NCBI RefSeq assembly: GCF_016859285.1
Contig: NC_053416.1
Coordinates: forward strand, 9,128,001-9,192,000
DNA: 64,000 nt
Reading direction: 5' to 3'
Source of the DNA: Xiphias gladius
Taxonomy: Eukaryota > Chordata > Actinopteri > Istiophoriformes > Xiphiidae
Every line of letters starts with the position of its first letter. Within the stretch, counting starts at the first letter, position 1. The notes beneath the pieces were generated by a model. That model was given only the letters and a program-made list of their open reading frames with translations, was not told where the DNA came from and searched no databases. Made by a program: the position numbers and the translations under genes. Below are positions 33,131-44,622 of the stretch, one piece after another.

Positions 33131-36100
33131 ATCATCATCATCAACATCATTCCTTTTAAACTTTAGGATCATGATAGACTGAGCAATGATACTCCACACA
33201 AGACTCACGACTGCTGGAATCTGATTGGACAGCAGAAAAGCCGCCGCGTCCCATAACAGCTTTCTCTGCCTCTGAACCTCCTCGACAAACTCAGATGAGA
33301 AACGAACACCTGCAGCAAAGACACACAGTTCAATCTTAGTCTGTTTTTAAAAGAATACTTTATATACATTGCTGTGTGCATGTGCTCGTGCACAGTTGTA
33401 TTCAATACCTGGAGAGCAAACATCAGGATTGAAGCGGATGTCAAAGCAAGAGTCACTCACTGATCCGACAGCCCTACAAGCGGTCATGATCATATCTCTT
33501 CTCTGAAATTCTGCAAAAGTAAAATATGAATGCATTATTTACTGACATAGCAAAATATCACAATCAACCGATGCTCATGTCTTTTCTTGGCCTCAGTCAT
33601 TAGTTAATGATGAATATTTGTGCATTTTGAGGGTCAGTTAACTGTGATGTAAGTTTATCAACAACCATTACAGTAAGAATTCTTTGAAGTTATCAGAATG
33701 ACATCATCTTTATTCTAAAATTGAAGGAAAAAAAAAGGTCACCACAAGGTCTATTTAGTAGCTGTTCTCGAGCTATTTATCATGTCACATGGTCTTCATC
33801 ATCATGTTTTTGGAGTTGTAGTGGTTCGATTTAATGGCTTCATATCCACGTTGGTGTAAAAGTTGAGAATGAAACTTGTCGGAGTTATGTTATTGTCTAT
33901 TGTATCACAGGTTAATTATTATTGATGCATGAACATGTAAACAGGATTTTATTTTTGTAGCAGGTGGAGGTCGACCTAATTTTTTTTTTACACTCAAAAC
34001 TCATCAAATGTTTTGTATGTAAAATCTTTGTTTGCAAAGTGAATATTAAGTATAGCGGTCAGGTAAATGCTTTGGCGTAAAAGTTTAAAGTTTCAAAAAA
34101 TGGAAGTAAAATAAAAGTAATTCAAAATTGTACCTGAGTACAGTGCTTGAGTAGATGGACTTAGTTACATTCCACCAATTGGAATGAACTCCCTCTGCTT
34201 TTATGCTAACAGGGATGAGAAGTCCTTAAAGTGCTCAGAAAAACGATCAAGTGATGTGATTGAAAGCTCCAGAACAACTACTAAGTGGACCGGATGAGAT
34301 TGTTTTGCCACCTGTTGTTTCCAAGGCTAAGAATTAACTTTAAAACTTGTGATTTCACATACTACTATAATATAATACACTTACATGTCTTATTACTCTA
34401 CACTAAACGTTGTGTTTCTCAGCCTAGTTTCTCTTTGTAATAACACAATTTCTCCTGGTTCACCAATAGATTTTATCCTTTCACATAATTTAGCTGGTGT
34501 TATTCACCCAGGTCAGCATCGGTTGTGGCTCTATCTCCAGTTCTCGGCTCGCAGACCAGACCTTCACTCTGCTTCTTGGCTTTATCCTGTTCTTCCAGTT
34601 GGCTGAGGCCCTGGGCCACCATCTTCGCATAACGTTCATACCTGCAACAGGAAACACAAGGTTAGAGGAATAAGATACTTTGTCTCCAAGACTAAGTTTA
34701 TCCATGCTGGTTTAATAGTTGCATGGTGGCTGCATTTGTAACCAAACACTCATCAGAGAGGTCCACATCTCCCCTTCCTCACCTGTGCTGGACAAAGGCC
34801 TCTATCAGCTCTGGTCTCAGGCTGGCCAGGCTGTGATGATGTCGCCGTGGGTAACCAAAGCTCTGACACTCCTTTGGCACCTCCTCCCCCGTCTCCTCTG
34901 TCTCTGAGAACTGGAAGTTAGGGTCAGGGGGGAAGGTGCGGAGAAGATCCAAGATGTAAGGTCGTCCGTCATTACCCAGGATGCCTTTAGTCTCAATGCC
35001 AGAGCAAAGGTCCACCGGGATGTTGTTGTGATCGAGCACCTGGTGACGTTGGATTCTCAGGGGTTTACTTGTCTTATCCAGGAGCTCCAGAAACCTGCGG
35101 TAAAACACACTTGTGATCACACAGAGTAATATTGAGAAAATTAAATGCATGTCAGGGTTACCTGTTTGAACTCTTACTTGATCAAGTTCTAAATACCTGA
35201 AATATTAGACATTATGGTTTTGTGTGAGTATGTGTGTTACCTGGGGTGTGTAAAAACAGTTGTTCCATAGTCATTAGAGCCATAGACTACGCTCTGCTCT
35301 TGAGTTTTCTCCAGTATCCCAGGAACGATTGTCTGAGCGATAACACGGATGCCACGGTAATCCACCACAGCTGTCCCAATTGTGTGAAGCCCCTCTATGT
35401 CGACAGATGTGTATGCCTGTTGTAGAGCAGTTTCATTATTTTTGTTTTGATGACAAGAACTTGAAAGCATTCCTACCAATAATCTGACAGGGTGGGAAGG
35501 GATACGATTGGATATATTTGAAAGTGAAAATGAGAAAAGTAGTCCATGCAACTGCAGGATAGATTATTATCTTGATGTGTAACTGCTGAATATTGTTTTC
35601 CCTTTAATATCCACATATTATACCCTTACAGAACAATTGAATGTAATACTGCCCCCTCTAAAACAAACGTGCTTTTAAACAGGACAGATGAAACGGTAAA
35701 CACATTACAAACACCCCAGGATCTCTACCTGTGCTCCTCTCAAGTCGCAGCTGGCAGCGGCATGAGCAGCGGTGTTGCCTCCAAGTGGGCGGTAGTGTTC
35801 AGATATGTCGAACCCCAAGCTGAAGAAGAGGTTGTTCCAGATGAACATATGCATATGAGGCGCCTCGCTTGGGTTTAATGGCATGACGTTGCCATCAATA
35901 ACGGCCACGGCACCTCGTGTTGCAGCGGCAACAAAGTCACTGTTGGTCTGGATGAAGCGTGATTTAAAAACAAAAGAGCAACACAATCAATGCTAGAGCA
36001 GGATGAGGAAGGAATAATTTAATATTCATTAAAAGCTGAACAGCACAGAGGAAGTATAGGAGAACAAGGGAGGGGCTATACATCTAAGTCTTATATACTT

Positions 36101-39100
36101 TTGGTCTCTAAACTGAAGATCTCACAGCCACTATTCTGCTTCTGTAACCGATAATTCGGAGAACATTGGAAAGAAGATGTTAAGAAATCTTTGGTCTTTG
36201 GTCTCACCTTAAATATGCTCCTCTCTCTGTGCAGGCGCTCCTGAAGGGAGTTCCTGGGGAGTTCCCTGCATCCCTGCAGCTCCTCATTCCAATCCCGGCT
36301 CTGTGGTCATAGCACACAACCTAAATATCAGCATCATCATCGCTATCAGTTAGCCTTATATGCACCCTGAAGCCTTTGTTTTTGTGTCTATGTGCATACA
36401 TTTATGTGCGCTAAGTTCTGTAGTTTACTGCATTGCTATATTTTGCTGCATTTCCAAATTTAGCCTGTTTCCCCTAATTTGTGTCTGCAACCTGCCCAGC
36501 TGTTTGCTTGTCCTGGCCCATGCGAGTGGTGTGTGTCTCCTCCGCTCTGACACAGTCGAGGGTGTGGTCTCCATGAGGGGCAGTCCAGGTGAACACCTGA
36601 AAAGGTGCTGCGAACCGCTCATAAGGGTGTTGCTGGACTCTGGTTCACAGCAAGTGACAGAAAACATTTTTCTGTTAGCAAGGTTAGTATGGGTGTGAAG
36701 ACTTCTGTTTATTGGGATGAAAGTGTTATTATTTATATATATATTATATATATATATATATTAACTGAGTTACATGACACTTGTATTAATGAATTTTCCA
36801 ACTCGATTATGGACAGTTTGCTCACCTCTTCTTCTGCAGTGCACTGAAGTTTTTCCTGAAAGCAGGGCTGACCTGACTCAGCAGCTCTACTAGAGAGTGG
36901 CAAAGGATTTTGGGCACTGCAGGTTTAGGGTTGAAGCTGAAGGCCGTTGACCTGGAGCAGTCAGAGCACACAAACTGTAGCACAAGTTGAATCCAGGTAA
37001 GTTTTTTCACAATCCTCATCTTACACATGTTGTTGGTTTACTTTTGGAATTTTGAGAGGAAGAAATGCAACATTTAGAAGCAATTTATAATAAGAAAACA
37101 AGATTTAGAGTCCGTGGTCATACTAGTGGCTCTGTGGGACTGTGCACAGACACAGTGGTGTAAACCCAAAGTACAGCTGAAGCTGATGGACATGACATTA
37201 GTTCTGCAGGTATTTGGTCATAAACCTGAGTATGGGACAAATTGCAACTTTGACCTCACGATGGTGTTAGGTGAAAAGTTGAGGGATCACCAGAGTTATT
37301 ACAATTCAGTGGGATGTGAGTGGGACATGAATGTATGAAATGTCATGGCAATTCATCAAGTAGTTGTCAAGATTAGATACAAGATCTGGGAACCATGAAT
37401 TTCTGTACAAAATTTTCTGTGCCAATCCATATAAGATATTTCTAAGGATAAGTGAAAACTAAGGATAAGGGAAAACTGACCTGCTGTTGGTGCCTGTGGA
37501 AAAGTAAGGGGATCTGTACAAAACTCTCTGCCAGTCTTTTGGGAAGTTGTTGCGATAGTTCATGGGATGGGTTAAAATTTTGATCTGCTGGTGGCTCTAG
37601 AGGAAAAGCCAGGTTATCCCTCACATCAGTAGAATTCATTTTCTGGGCACCTTGAATGTCTGTACAAAATTTCATGGCAATCCATCCAATAGTTGTAGAA
37701 TTATTTCAGTCTGGACAAAAGTGGTGGACCGACTGACAGTGCCATCCCCAGAGCCGTGCCACTAGCTTGGCTAAAAACGCATAGATTAGCAAACTTTGCA
37801 ATGGCTGAACAGTTGAACACTCACTGGTTGAGGTAGAAGCCACGCGTAGAGGACGTAATGTTGAGTTCCCTGTCCTCCATAGTCAGGACGTTCAGGTACA
37901 TTAAGTCCCCGTGCATTTTCCTGTTCCCTGGAGGAGGATTCCAGCTGTTCATGGTCAGAACCCGCAGGCACTGTAATGGCTGTAATGATACTTTCATAAA
38001 ATTCCACTGTTGCTTCACTACAAATGAACATGTTTCATTTAATTTTATACATTTAACAAGTCATATTTGCAATCCCAAAAGCTGATCTCTCACCTTAAAG
38101 TCATCTCTGACGGGCTGCAGTGGAGTAAGTGGTCGGTCCTTACATCCGGGGAGGATGTATTCCGGAGGGCTGCATTCAACAGATTCCCTCTCAGACACTC
38201 GCCTCTTCCCCACAATCTCATTATCTGAAATGATGAATATGGAGGCCGGAAGGGGTTGAATGATTACTGACAGAAATGCTAAGACAAATCCCAGTGTGAG
38301 GAGGTATGAGAGAACAAAATTACCCTTGTCTCCTCTGGTGTAAAAGGTGAGGTAAGATAGTGAGCTGCCGTCCACTCCGTTGTATGCATCTGCAGGGTCA
38401 AGGCTCCTCAGAAGATCACATACATGTCTGAGATGAAGATGAGCATCACGCACTGTATAAGAATCTGCAACGAGATGAGAGGAGATGCTTATGAAGTGTG
38501 TAATTCAATGAATGGAAGGTATTTCTTGTTGCTGCGTCGCATTTCATGAAAGAAGGTGTCAGCGCATGTACAGACAATTCAAAAACGGTGCAGTATAAGT
38601 GACTCAAGCGGAGAGGAACTTAAGTTATCATAATATCATATGATAGTCAAATTATTTGTCAAAATCAGTGATACTATGCATATTTTGTCATGCAATCCAC
38701 TATAGTGAACATATTTGTTTCATTTCATAGGTGATATGAATTTAATATATTATTCTATATCACCTAGCCTTGGAAAATAAACATAACACAGTGTTTAAAT
38801 ATTGCATTTTTCAATATTTTTTAGTTGTTGGTGATGTTTTTTAAAGCAAACTTAAACTGCGGTTGGATTGTGTGGAGTCATAAATGATGCTGTAAACTTT
38901 CCTTGATGAGCTTAGGTATTCGGCCATTTTCACTGCATTTGCGCAGCCTGATGATCTGAGCCTGAGCAGTTTTGAGACATAAAGATAGAGTGTGTGTGTG
39001 TGTGTCTGACACCTGTTGAAGTTAATAACAGTTTGGAGGAAAGGTTAACAATTTTCAGACTAAAAGGGGCCTTAACACAATGTGTTACGGATCAATACTA

Positions 39101-41818
39101 AAGCTGGACTGATGTCAGATGCTGACAATGTTGCTCTCCGATGTAAACCACACATTTAATTGTCAGAAAATGACAACTTATAAGGAAGAAAGAAAGGGAT
39201 CGGGCAGTTACCCTCCACCAACTTGATCAGCGCTCCGTCCTGGATGCCCTGGATGGAGCGTAGCTCTGTCAGATTGTCGAGCGTGGTGCCTCCCAGCTGG
39301 AGGGAGAAGCACGTGCGGTGGCAGGTGATCTCGTGATCCATCAGCACCTGATGCAGCTCCGCCACCAACATCTGGCCTGACACCTGAGAGTGGAGGAGAG
39401 ACAGAGAGTTGGATTGGAGTGATTCAGAAAGACATGAAGATGCAGTGCAGTAAGAAGTTAAGAAAATAACGACAGTAGTACAGCAGAACCTGGAGCTCAA
39501 AGCTTTCTGTGCCAGGAGGTTGAATTCTGACAATAAAGCTTGTCTCTTGGAGATCAACTACGTCACGGATGCTAAGTTGTTCCCTTTTATCAGGATCAGA
39601 CTGCTCCAGGCGATCATCCTTGGGGAGTTCTTGAGTTTGACTTGGATGTGCTGTTGACAAAGGTGCATAAAAGACAAAAACAGGTTTTGAGGATAAAAAC
39701 TGGCAGTGTCATATGGATAATTGTACCCAGAATTGAAATTAAAAAGGAAAATGCAAAATAAACTATTATATTTCAATGCAGGATAATCAGGCAATAAGTA
39801 AATGTTAAACTGAAAATGGAAACTGAAAAAGGAAATTGTAAATTGAAATGTGATTGAAGAGGAAATGATAACATATATATATAAGATGGAAAAGGAAAAT
39901 ATATTTAGATATAATGTTACATTTTGGTTTTTTCCATTTTCCACTCTCCTTTTTGCATTTCCCCTTTTCCATTTGGTGTTTAGCCTTTCACTTTGGCTTT
40001 TCCCTTTGCCTCTTCACAATTTCAATTTGCCATTTAAATACCGAATTTCTTTTTCCAGTTTCCTTTTTCTTGTTAACATTTAATCATGGCCTGACTATCT
40101 TAAGTACTAAAATATAATAATACTTTATAATAGCTTAGTCATTTTCATTCAATTTTCCTTTTCCACTTTTAATTTGAATTCTGAGTAAAATTGTCCTCTG
40201 TAGCGTGATGATCCACTGTACAAGCCACCAGCACAAGCTTTAGGAACATGTTTGAATATGACAGTACAAAGATAAACACAGGCCAATAAAATCACGCACC
40301 TTTGCCATGTGGTGCTGCCAGAAACAGTCTGTCAACTAAAAACAGGGTCATTTGCTTGATCCCAGCTCCTTCCTCCTCCACCTGTGGCGGAGCTGTCTCC
40401 GACTCCAAAACATGCTGCAGACCAGTGTCATTGCCGCCCTCTTCCCTCTTTGGTGGGTGCGAGTTTTCCTGTTCTGCATTTAAAATGGGGTGATCTGCTG
40501 TTCGATCTGTGTGGTCCTCAGACGGATTTATTTTTGTTCTTGTGTGGATAATGTTACGGTCCTTTTCATTTACATTCTGAGGTGACATCTCAGCCGCCTC
40601 TCCCATCTGTTCGTTAACCTGATAACTCAGTAGTGTGCGGTCTACACGACACTCGGCAGGGTCAGAGTTCACCACAATATCAGTGTTGTTGATGCTGTAT
40701 TTTGTCAGCGTCCTCTGTGACTCCATTGCAGTGATTTTCTCGTCCATGTTGTTTACACTGTGTTTGGTCAGCATCACAGAAGTGCACTCTGATTGAATAT
40801 TTAGTTTTTTCTCTTTTACATCCTCCTGTGTCTGCGAAGTGTGGTGCTCTGTCCAGGCAAAGTCTGTATTTTCCTGAGCAGCAATAGTCTTCTGTTGCAG
40901 CTTAAAAACAGTCTCTTGATCAGTGTTAAACTCCTCTTTTAGCTCGGTATTTTGTTCCGTTTGAAATGTATGCTCGTGGATGTGATTCTCTTTCGGTTCT
41001 TCCTGTTCAGCTTTCTTGTCTATATATCTGAAGGCCAGTTTGTTTTTCTCCGTCGGTCTTTCTAACTTCCCAGACTCCTCTAACTCGGCAAAAACGTCTA
41101 GGTCAGACCAGGCTCCAGCGCCCAGTATCCTTTTACTTTGTGTCTCTGATGGCATAGCGGTGACAATTTCTGAGCGTCTCTCTCGTGATGATTGTCTATC
41201 TGTTTGTACCTCCAGGACCACATCCACCGGTTTCAGTATTTTATGTTCTTCCTTAACATCCACAGCCATCTCTTTTGTAGTGCCAACGCTTGTTAGTGTA
41301 TTTACTTTCCTCTCCACAGTCCCATTATTGCAAACGAGCATGTCTGTTTGTGTCTGAACTTCTGCCTGTGACTCTGTCTGAGTCTGTACCCCCATACCAA
41401 TCTGTGTCTCCATTTCGGTCTGTGTCTCAACCTCAGAGTAGCCCCTGTTTCTCCTCGTGTTGCTCCCCTCTTGCCCTTCATTTCCTGGCTCATCCTCCCT
41501 CACTCGCTCACCTCCTCCCTCTTCCTCCTCAGACACCAGCAGGCAAACCATCGGCTCCACCAGAGTCACGTCCCCTCCCAGGTTGCTGCTTAGGATGATG
41601 TCAGGAAACAGGAAGTGCTCTGGTTCAAGGGCCGGGTTTGTCATACCGGTAGAGACGGTCAACAGATCATCCTCCGGGTCGTCCGGCAGGCTCGGTGGGT
41701 CACATTCACTCTCTTCGCTGGATAGCAGAGGGGATCTCTCTGCCTCACCCTGGGCCGGTGTATCCTTACACTTAAAGTAGTTTGAGAGTGTGTGACAGCA
41801 TTGAACTATGTTTCCCAT
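26124..41818 (-). CDS. cluh: Clustered-mitochondria (CLUH) family protein with a long novel N-terminus
   Basis: CLUH is a cytosolic mRNA-binding protein for nuclear-encoded mitochondrial transcripts. Coding exons: 40300-41818, 39490-39650, 39212-39383, 38324-38464, 38094-38224, 37825-37970, 36826-36951, 36492-36639, 36208-36300, 35729-35947, 35241-35416, 35094-34783, 34508-34641, 33409-33510, 33209-33309, 32929-33081, 30704-30766, 30353-30600, 30076-30154, 29371-29524, 28292-28431, 28022-28102, 27743-27868, 27127-27248, 26802-26895, 26568-26702, 26404-26477, 26124-26250. They total 5277 nt, an unbroken 1758-codon frame. Residues about 540-660 are the CLU N-terminal region ([30 protein letters not shown]). 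About 710-1115 hold the conserved core ([37 protein letters not shown]), about 1195-1380 the central domain and about 1450-1650 TPR repeats ([14 protein letters not shown]). The final residues are a charged helix. Divergence from mammalian CLUH is marked, so a fish-specific paralogue is possible. The exon 2 donor (GTTCTG) is weak. Confidence 0.9.
28620..28960. repeat. Probable dispersed repeat in cluh intron
   Basis: A non-coding block (GCTTGCTGAGCCATGGCGGA through ACAGCGAACAAAAACTCTTT) in the intron between the exons at 28292 and 29371. It resembles a repeat that I have seen in other fish genomes. No ORF or splice role is evident, and the boundaries are approximate. Confidence 0.35.
30217..30345. 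repeat. Copy 1 of an intragenic duplicated segment with CA tract
   Basis: A CA run (about 30217-30240), then ATC repeats, then sequence nearly identical to 33127-33231, including CACAAGACTCACGACTGCTG. The unique part is 105 bp in both copies. In the other copy it is the last 23 nt of a cluh exon plus 82 bp of intron. Here it lies entirely in the next-but-two intron downstream on the gene strand. Confidence 0.9.
31040..31990 (+). mobile_element. Decayed L2/Maui-like LINE fragment (reverse transcriptase 3' part)
   Basis: Plus-strand frames give [20 protein letters not shown] and then [18 protein letters not shown], the GVPQGSILGP and YADD signatures of a non-LTR reverse transcriptase. Further right come LHWLP-like and [16 protein letters not shown] motifs typical of the C-terminal part of fish L2-clade ORF2. 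Frames change and stops intervene, so the copy is dead. It lies antisense in the cluh intron between exons at 32929 and 30766. Confidence 0.8.
33091..33231. repeat. Copy 2 of the intragenic duplicated segment with CA tract
   Basis: The counterpart of 30241-30345. Positions 33209-33231 are the 3' end of a genuine cluh exon, and 33208-33202 is its GTGAGTC donor. The CA run (about 33091-33126) ends only about 10 bp before the acceptor of the next exon. Confidence 0.9.
34040..34185. repeat. Teleost repeat family B copy (GAAGTAAAA / CTTGAGTAAA type)
   Basis: Words such as AAATGGAAGTAAAATAAAAG, TACCTGAGTACAGTGCTTGA and a final ATTCCACCAATTGG fit a dispersed fish element rich in AGTACTTTTACTT motifs. 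Related copies are at 49.14 and 61.86 kb. Confidence 0.5.
37180..37775. repeat. Percomorph dispersed repeat (ATTTCATGGCAATCCATCCA type), duplicated block
   Basis: It contains GTACAAAATTTCATGGCAAT, CCATCCAATAGTTGTAGAA, TTCAGTCTGGACAAAAGTGG and a terminal GCCACTAGCTTGGCTAAAAA. The phrase of a gene-poor body, 'fate of coordinates' aside, is the same as at 55.5 kb. Related words (ATGTCATGGCAATTCATCAA) occur earlier in the block, so it appears internally repeated. It lies in the cluh intron between the exons at 36826 and 37825. Confidence 0.75.
39715..40205. repeat. About 490-bp imperfect palindromic (foldback) element
   Basis: The left half is purine-rich on the plus strand and the right half pyrimidine-rich. 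The halves are imperfect reverse complements over most of their length: CCAGAATTGAAATTAAAA pairs with TTTTAATTTGAATTCTG, AAATGTTAAACTG with a TGTTAACATTT block, and AAATTGAAATGTG with CACAATTTCAATTT. The centre lies near 39.95 kb. It sits in cluh intron 1 and has no ORF, consistent with a foldback MITE. Confidence 0.65.
40300..41818 (-). CDS. cluh first coding exon: 506-residue disordered N-terminal extension
   Basis: This exon, listed separately because of its content, begins [19 protein letters not shown] after a strong start context (GGCACCATGG). It runs 506 codons and ends GGCAAAG|GTGCGT. The leftover G joins CA of exon 2 in frame with the CLUH core. Visible motifs are Gly2 with Cys7/Cys8 (myristoylation/palmitoylation-like), ERSPLL at 27-32 (acidic dileucine type), TQT/TQI at 132, 138, 146 and 156, and otherwise Glu/Thr/Gln/Asn-rich low-complexity sequence with no predicted fold that I recognise. 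The acceptor at 41862 (CTCCCTTAG) leaves 43 nt upstream of the ATG that are open in frame, so a coding upstream exon cannot be excluded. It could alternatively be an exon of a distinct overlapping transcript. Confidence 0.8.
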
Positions 41819-41861
41819 GGTGCCTTTGTGCACAAAACAGCAATACAACTTTGCAGGCGGC

Positions 41862-43400
41862 CTAAGGGAGAATAAAACCACAGTGTTTATAGGAGTTCAA
41901 GCTATTAAGAGAAACTTAAAGGTAAACTACAGTTAATTACAACTTCTTTTTGTGGCCTCTGCTAGCAGTGCTATTGGTTATAATAACACTGCACAGACCA
42001 AAAGTAATTTGATCTTGAAACGCAGCAACAATGCAAAACAATAGGTCCAACAGGGCAACAAACACGAGCAGTAGGCCTATCAGACAGGCTGTAAACAAGC
42101 CAACAGTTTAGAGAAATAGGCGGGCATTTCATTTAGAGGTAAAACTAAAAATGCGCACGAATGATCCCTCGTCACAGGAAAGCCAAACAGATAAGTATGG
42201 TAGGTCAAAGCTGAACCACGGTGACAAACTAGAAACTCTACTTAAGGACGACGGACAGTTTGAGTTGTAATTGTACCGTTATACTTTGTTTACTATCCCA
42301 GATAAGTTTGACCAACCTGTGGGGTTTGTTTACAACCTGTATGACCACAGGCCACAAGAATGCAGGAGACGCTATTAGTCAGTAGCTGTAGCCAGAGGAG
42401 AAACTGACTCTAGTCTTTCATCCAGAGACGGCAGTGAAACTCTGCCTGTTGTTTAGTTGCTTTTTAGATCTAGAGTGCACGATCACTTTAAAATTAAGCT
42501 GCTAAGTATAAACTGCGACAGGCTTTTGCCACTGTCACATGTGTGTGTCTGTTTGTGTGGCAGGTGTGAATACGAGCGGCTAAGAGCCTTACACAGCAGC
42601 TGATGACAGGGAGATTACAGAGTGTTCCTGCTGTGGTGTCACCTTACAGTGGAAAGGACTGAAAAACCTCAGAGACTGAATCTCATCAGGTTAGCTCCGG
42701 AATGATGTCGGACGTGTGGGAATCCTGGAAAACAGATGAAAGGTTGTGATGAGTGAAAAATGCCTCTAAGTGACAGCTGTTAAGCTACATAAAACTGTCT
42801 TAATCAAAACATCAAGTAACTAGAGACACTTTTAATGCCCTGGCCCCTAATTAGAGTTTTTACAAAATTAACACAGCTTATTCAAGCTCCTGAGGGCGCA
42901 CAAGTGCAGCAGAAAAACGTGTGCACACATCTCAAACGACAGAAGAATAAAACAGCATCAGTATGACATTAGTGTAATCAATCTGTGGGTCCTACCAGCC
43001 AGTGCAGATGGAGGGAAAGACTGCCAGTCTGTGTCATCTTCTCCAGACTCCCCTGCCGTTCATCCTGCTTAAATCTGAGAGCTGAGTTTGTTTTTCAGGC
43101 TCTCCTCAAGAGCCGGAGGCTCCCCTGTCCTTGCTGCGGAACCACGTTACACAAACTGTGTGTCAGTGCATGTGTGTTTGTCTGCCCTTCATGGCTGGAG
43201 AGGAGCTGTGAGAGACCCCGCAGGCCCTTTATTCACCCACATGCACATTCACACACTTAGTACCCATCCAAGTCCAGAAGAGGGCAACCTCTCTGCCGTT
43301 CATGATGTAACTTCCTGTGTGCAGGCTGGTCTATGCACTCTCTATCAACCTTGAAAGTGAGCACGTGCAGAAGGTGTATAAATAGCAGCAGCAGGAGGAG
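41862..43400 (-). promoter_or_regulatory. cluh upstream region and possible promoter
   Basis: An acceptor at 41862 shows that at least one further 5' exon exists upstream. A possible donor, GTAGGA, is near 42987-42992. A TATA-like element spans 43377-43384 and reads TATTTATA on the minus strand, about 385 bp above that donor. I see no coding exon here. The TATA element could equally serve a plus-strand transcript (TATAAATA). Treat the placement as tentative. Confidence 0.3.
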
Positions 43401-44573
43401 CAGCTTGCACCTCTTCACGTTTTTGTTTTTTTCCCCCCCACCGATTGTGAAAACGACACTAGGCATCGCACAGCACACCCCCCCCTCCAAACACATAGGA
43501 ACTGGAGACAAACCTTCAGGCCTTCAGTTTCCGCTCTCCCTTTGCACACTTTCAGTCACAAGCTGGAACGCAGCTCTCTGGTTGCCATGGCAGCGCTGCA
43601 GCGAGACATTGAGATTCTGAGCACGGTCTCCGAGACAACTGTGGGAACATTCTGGAATGGGACGTTTGCGAGGAGACGAGTTGCAGGTGTACGACGCACT
43701 GGCCGCCACACGTCAATGATGTTGTAGTTTGTAGTTTTGTATTAGTGCTTGCATTAAAAAAAATGGTGACCGAATGACTCAATATCTCCTCATAAGCGTC
43801 CATAAATGAATCAAAGAATGAATCACAGAGTCAATAAATGGATTTGAAGAAGTAAAGTTAATCCGATTTTAATTCATTTTTCTTTTTTTCTCATCGGTGT
43901 GTTTTCCTACTCATTTCAAACGCTCACAATGCCAGTTTTTCACCTCAGTGAAAGTTTAGATTAATATTTAATTTCAGTTTCAGCTCATCCGTTCACTGCG
44001 TAATTTCAGCTCAGCTCACTGCCTTTGATCATTGAAAAACTAGTGGCCCATGTTTATAACTGTAAAAATTCCCCTCCGCAAATGTCTGTATCATGCAGTG
44101 GGGTGCTATGGCAAGTTGCAGTGAAATCTGTACTGCAGAAAAGATGAAGATTCCCAGATTTCTGCCGCAGATGAAGGACAGTCAGATTGTGAGTCATCAC
44201 AATCTTCCCGCATACCTCCTCAGACTCCTCTGGACCCTCCAGCCCCTCTCTCCCTTTAATTTTTCATTCATCCAACTATAAAAACCTAGAACCTAAATTA
44301 GGTGATACAGGTGTTTGTGTACTATATGATAATGCATGTATTATAATGCTACAGCTTTATACTGCAGTGGTGACTGCATGGTGCATAAACATATGATGAG
44401 ACTTTTAACTCTCTATGTGTTGGGATTTACTCTTTACTTCTCTGTCACCTCCAGCAGCTATCTGACCCTATTCCAATCCCAGTGAAGGCTTGGTTGTACT
44501 GCCACCCAGTGCTAGGATTTGACATTAAAACTTATTATTTACCTTAAGTCCACCTTTTTAGCATTAATAAGCA

Positions 44574-44574
<1 letters not shown>

Positions 44575-44619
<45 letters not shown>
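44575..44619. repeat. (TA)n microsatellite
   Basis: A pure TA dinucleotide run, followed by TTTAATAAATAGTTTATA, which also forms the right arm of the palindrome at 22.6 kb. Confidence 0.97.

Positions 44620-44622
<3 letters not shown>

Noticed and set aside
30187-33150. Two frames beginning [14 protein letters not shown] upstream of cluh exons
   Set aside because: They are translations of the ATC and CA repeats of the duplicated intron segment, not protein starts. They did help reveal the duplication.
41818-41861. Extending the cluh start upstream to an in-frame ATG at 41881
   Set aside because: The codons between that ATG and 41862 include a good intron acceptor (CTCCCTTAG), so that ATG is probably intronic. 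MGN at 41818 has a stronger context.
43542-43727. 61-codon plus-strand frame near the cluh 5' region
   Set aside because: There is a downstream ATG with fair context, but no family resemblance and no neighbouring exon. It is too short to support.
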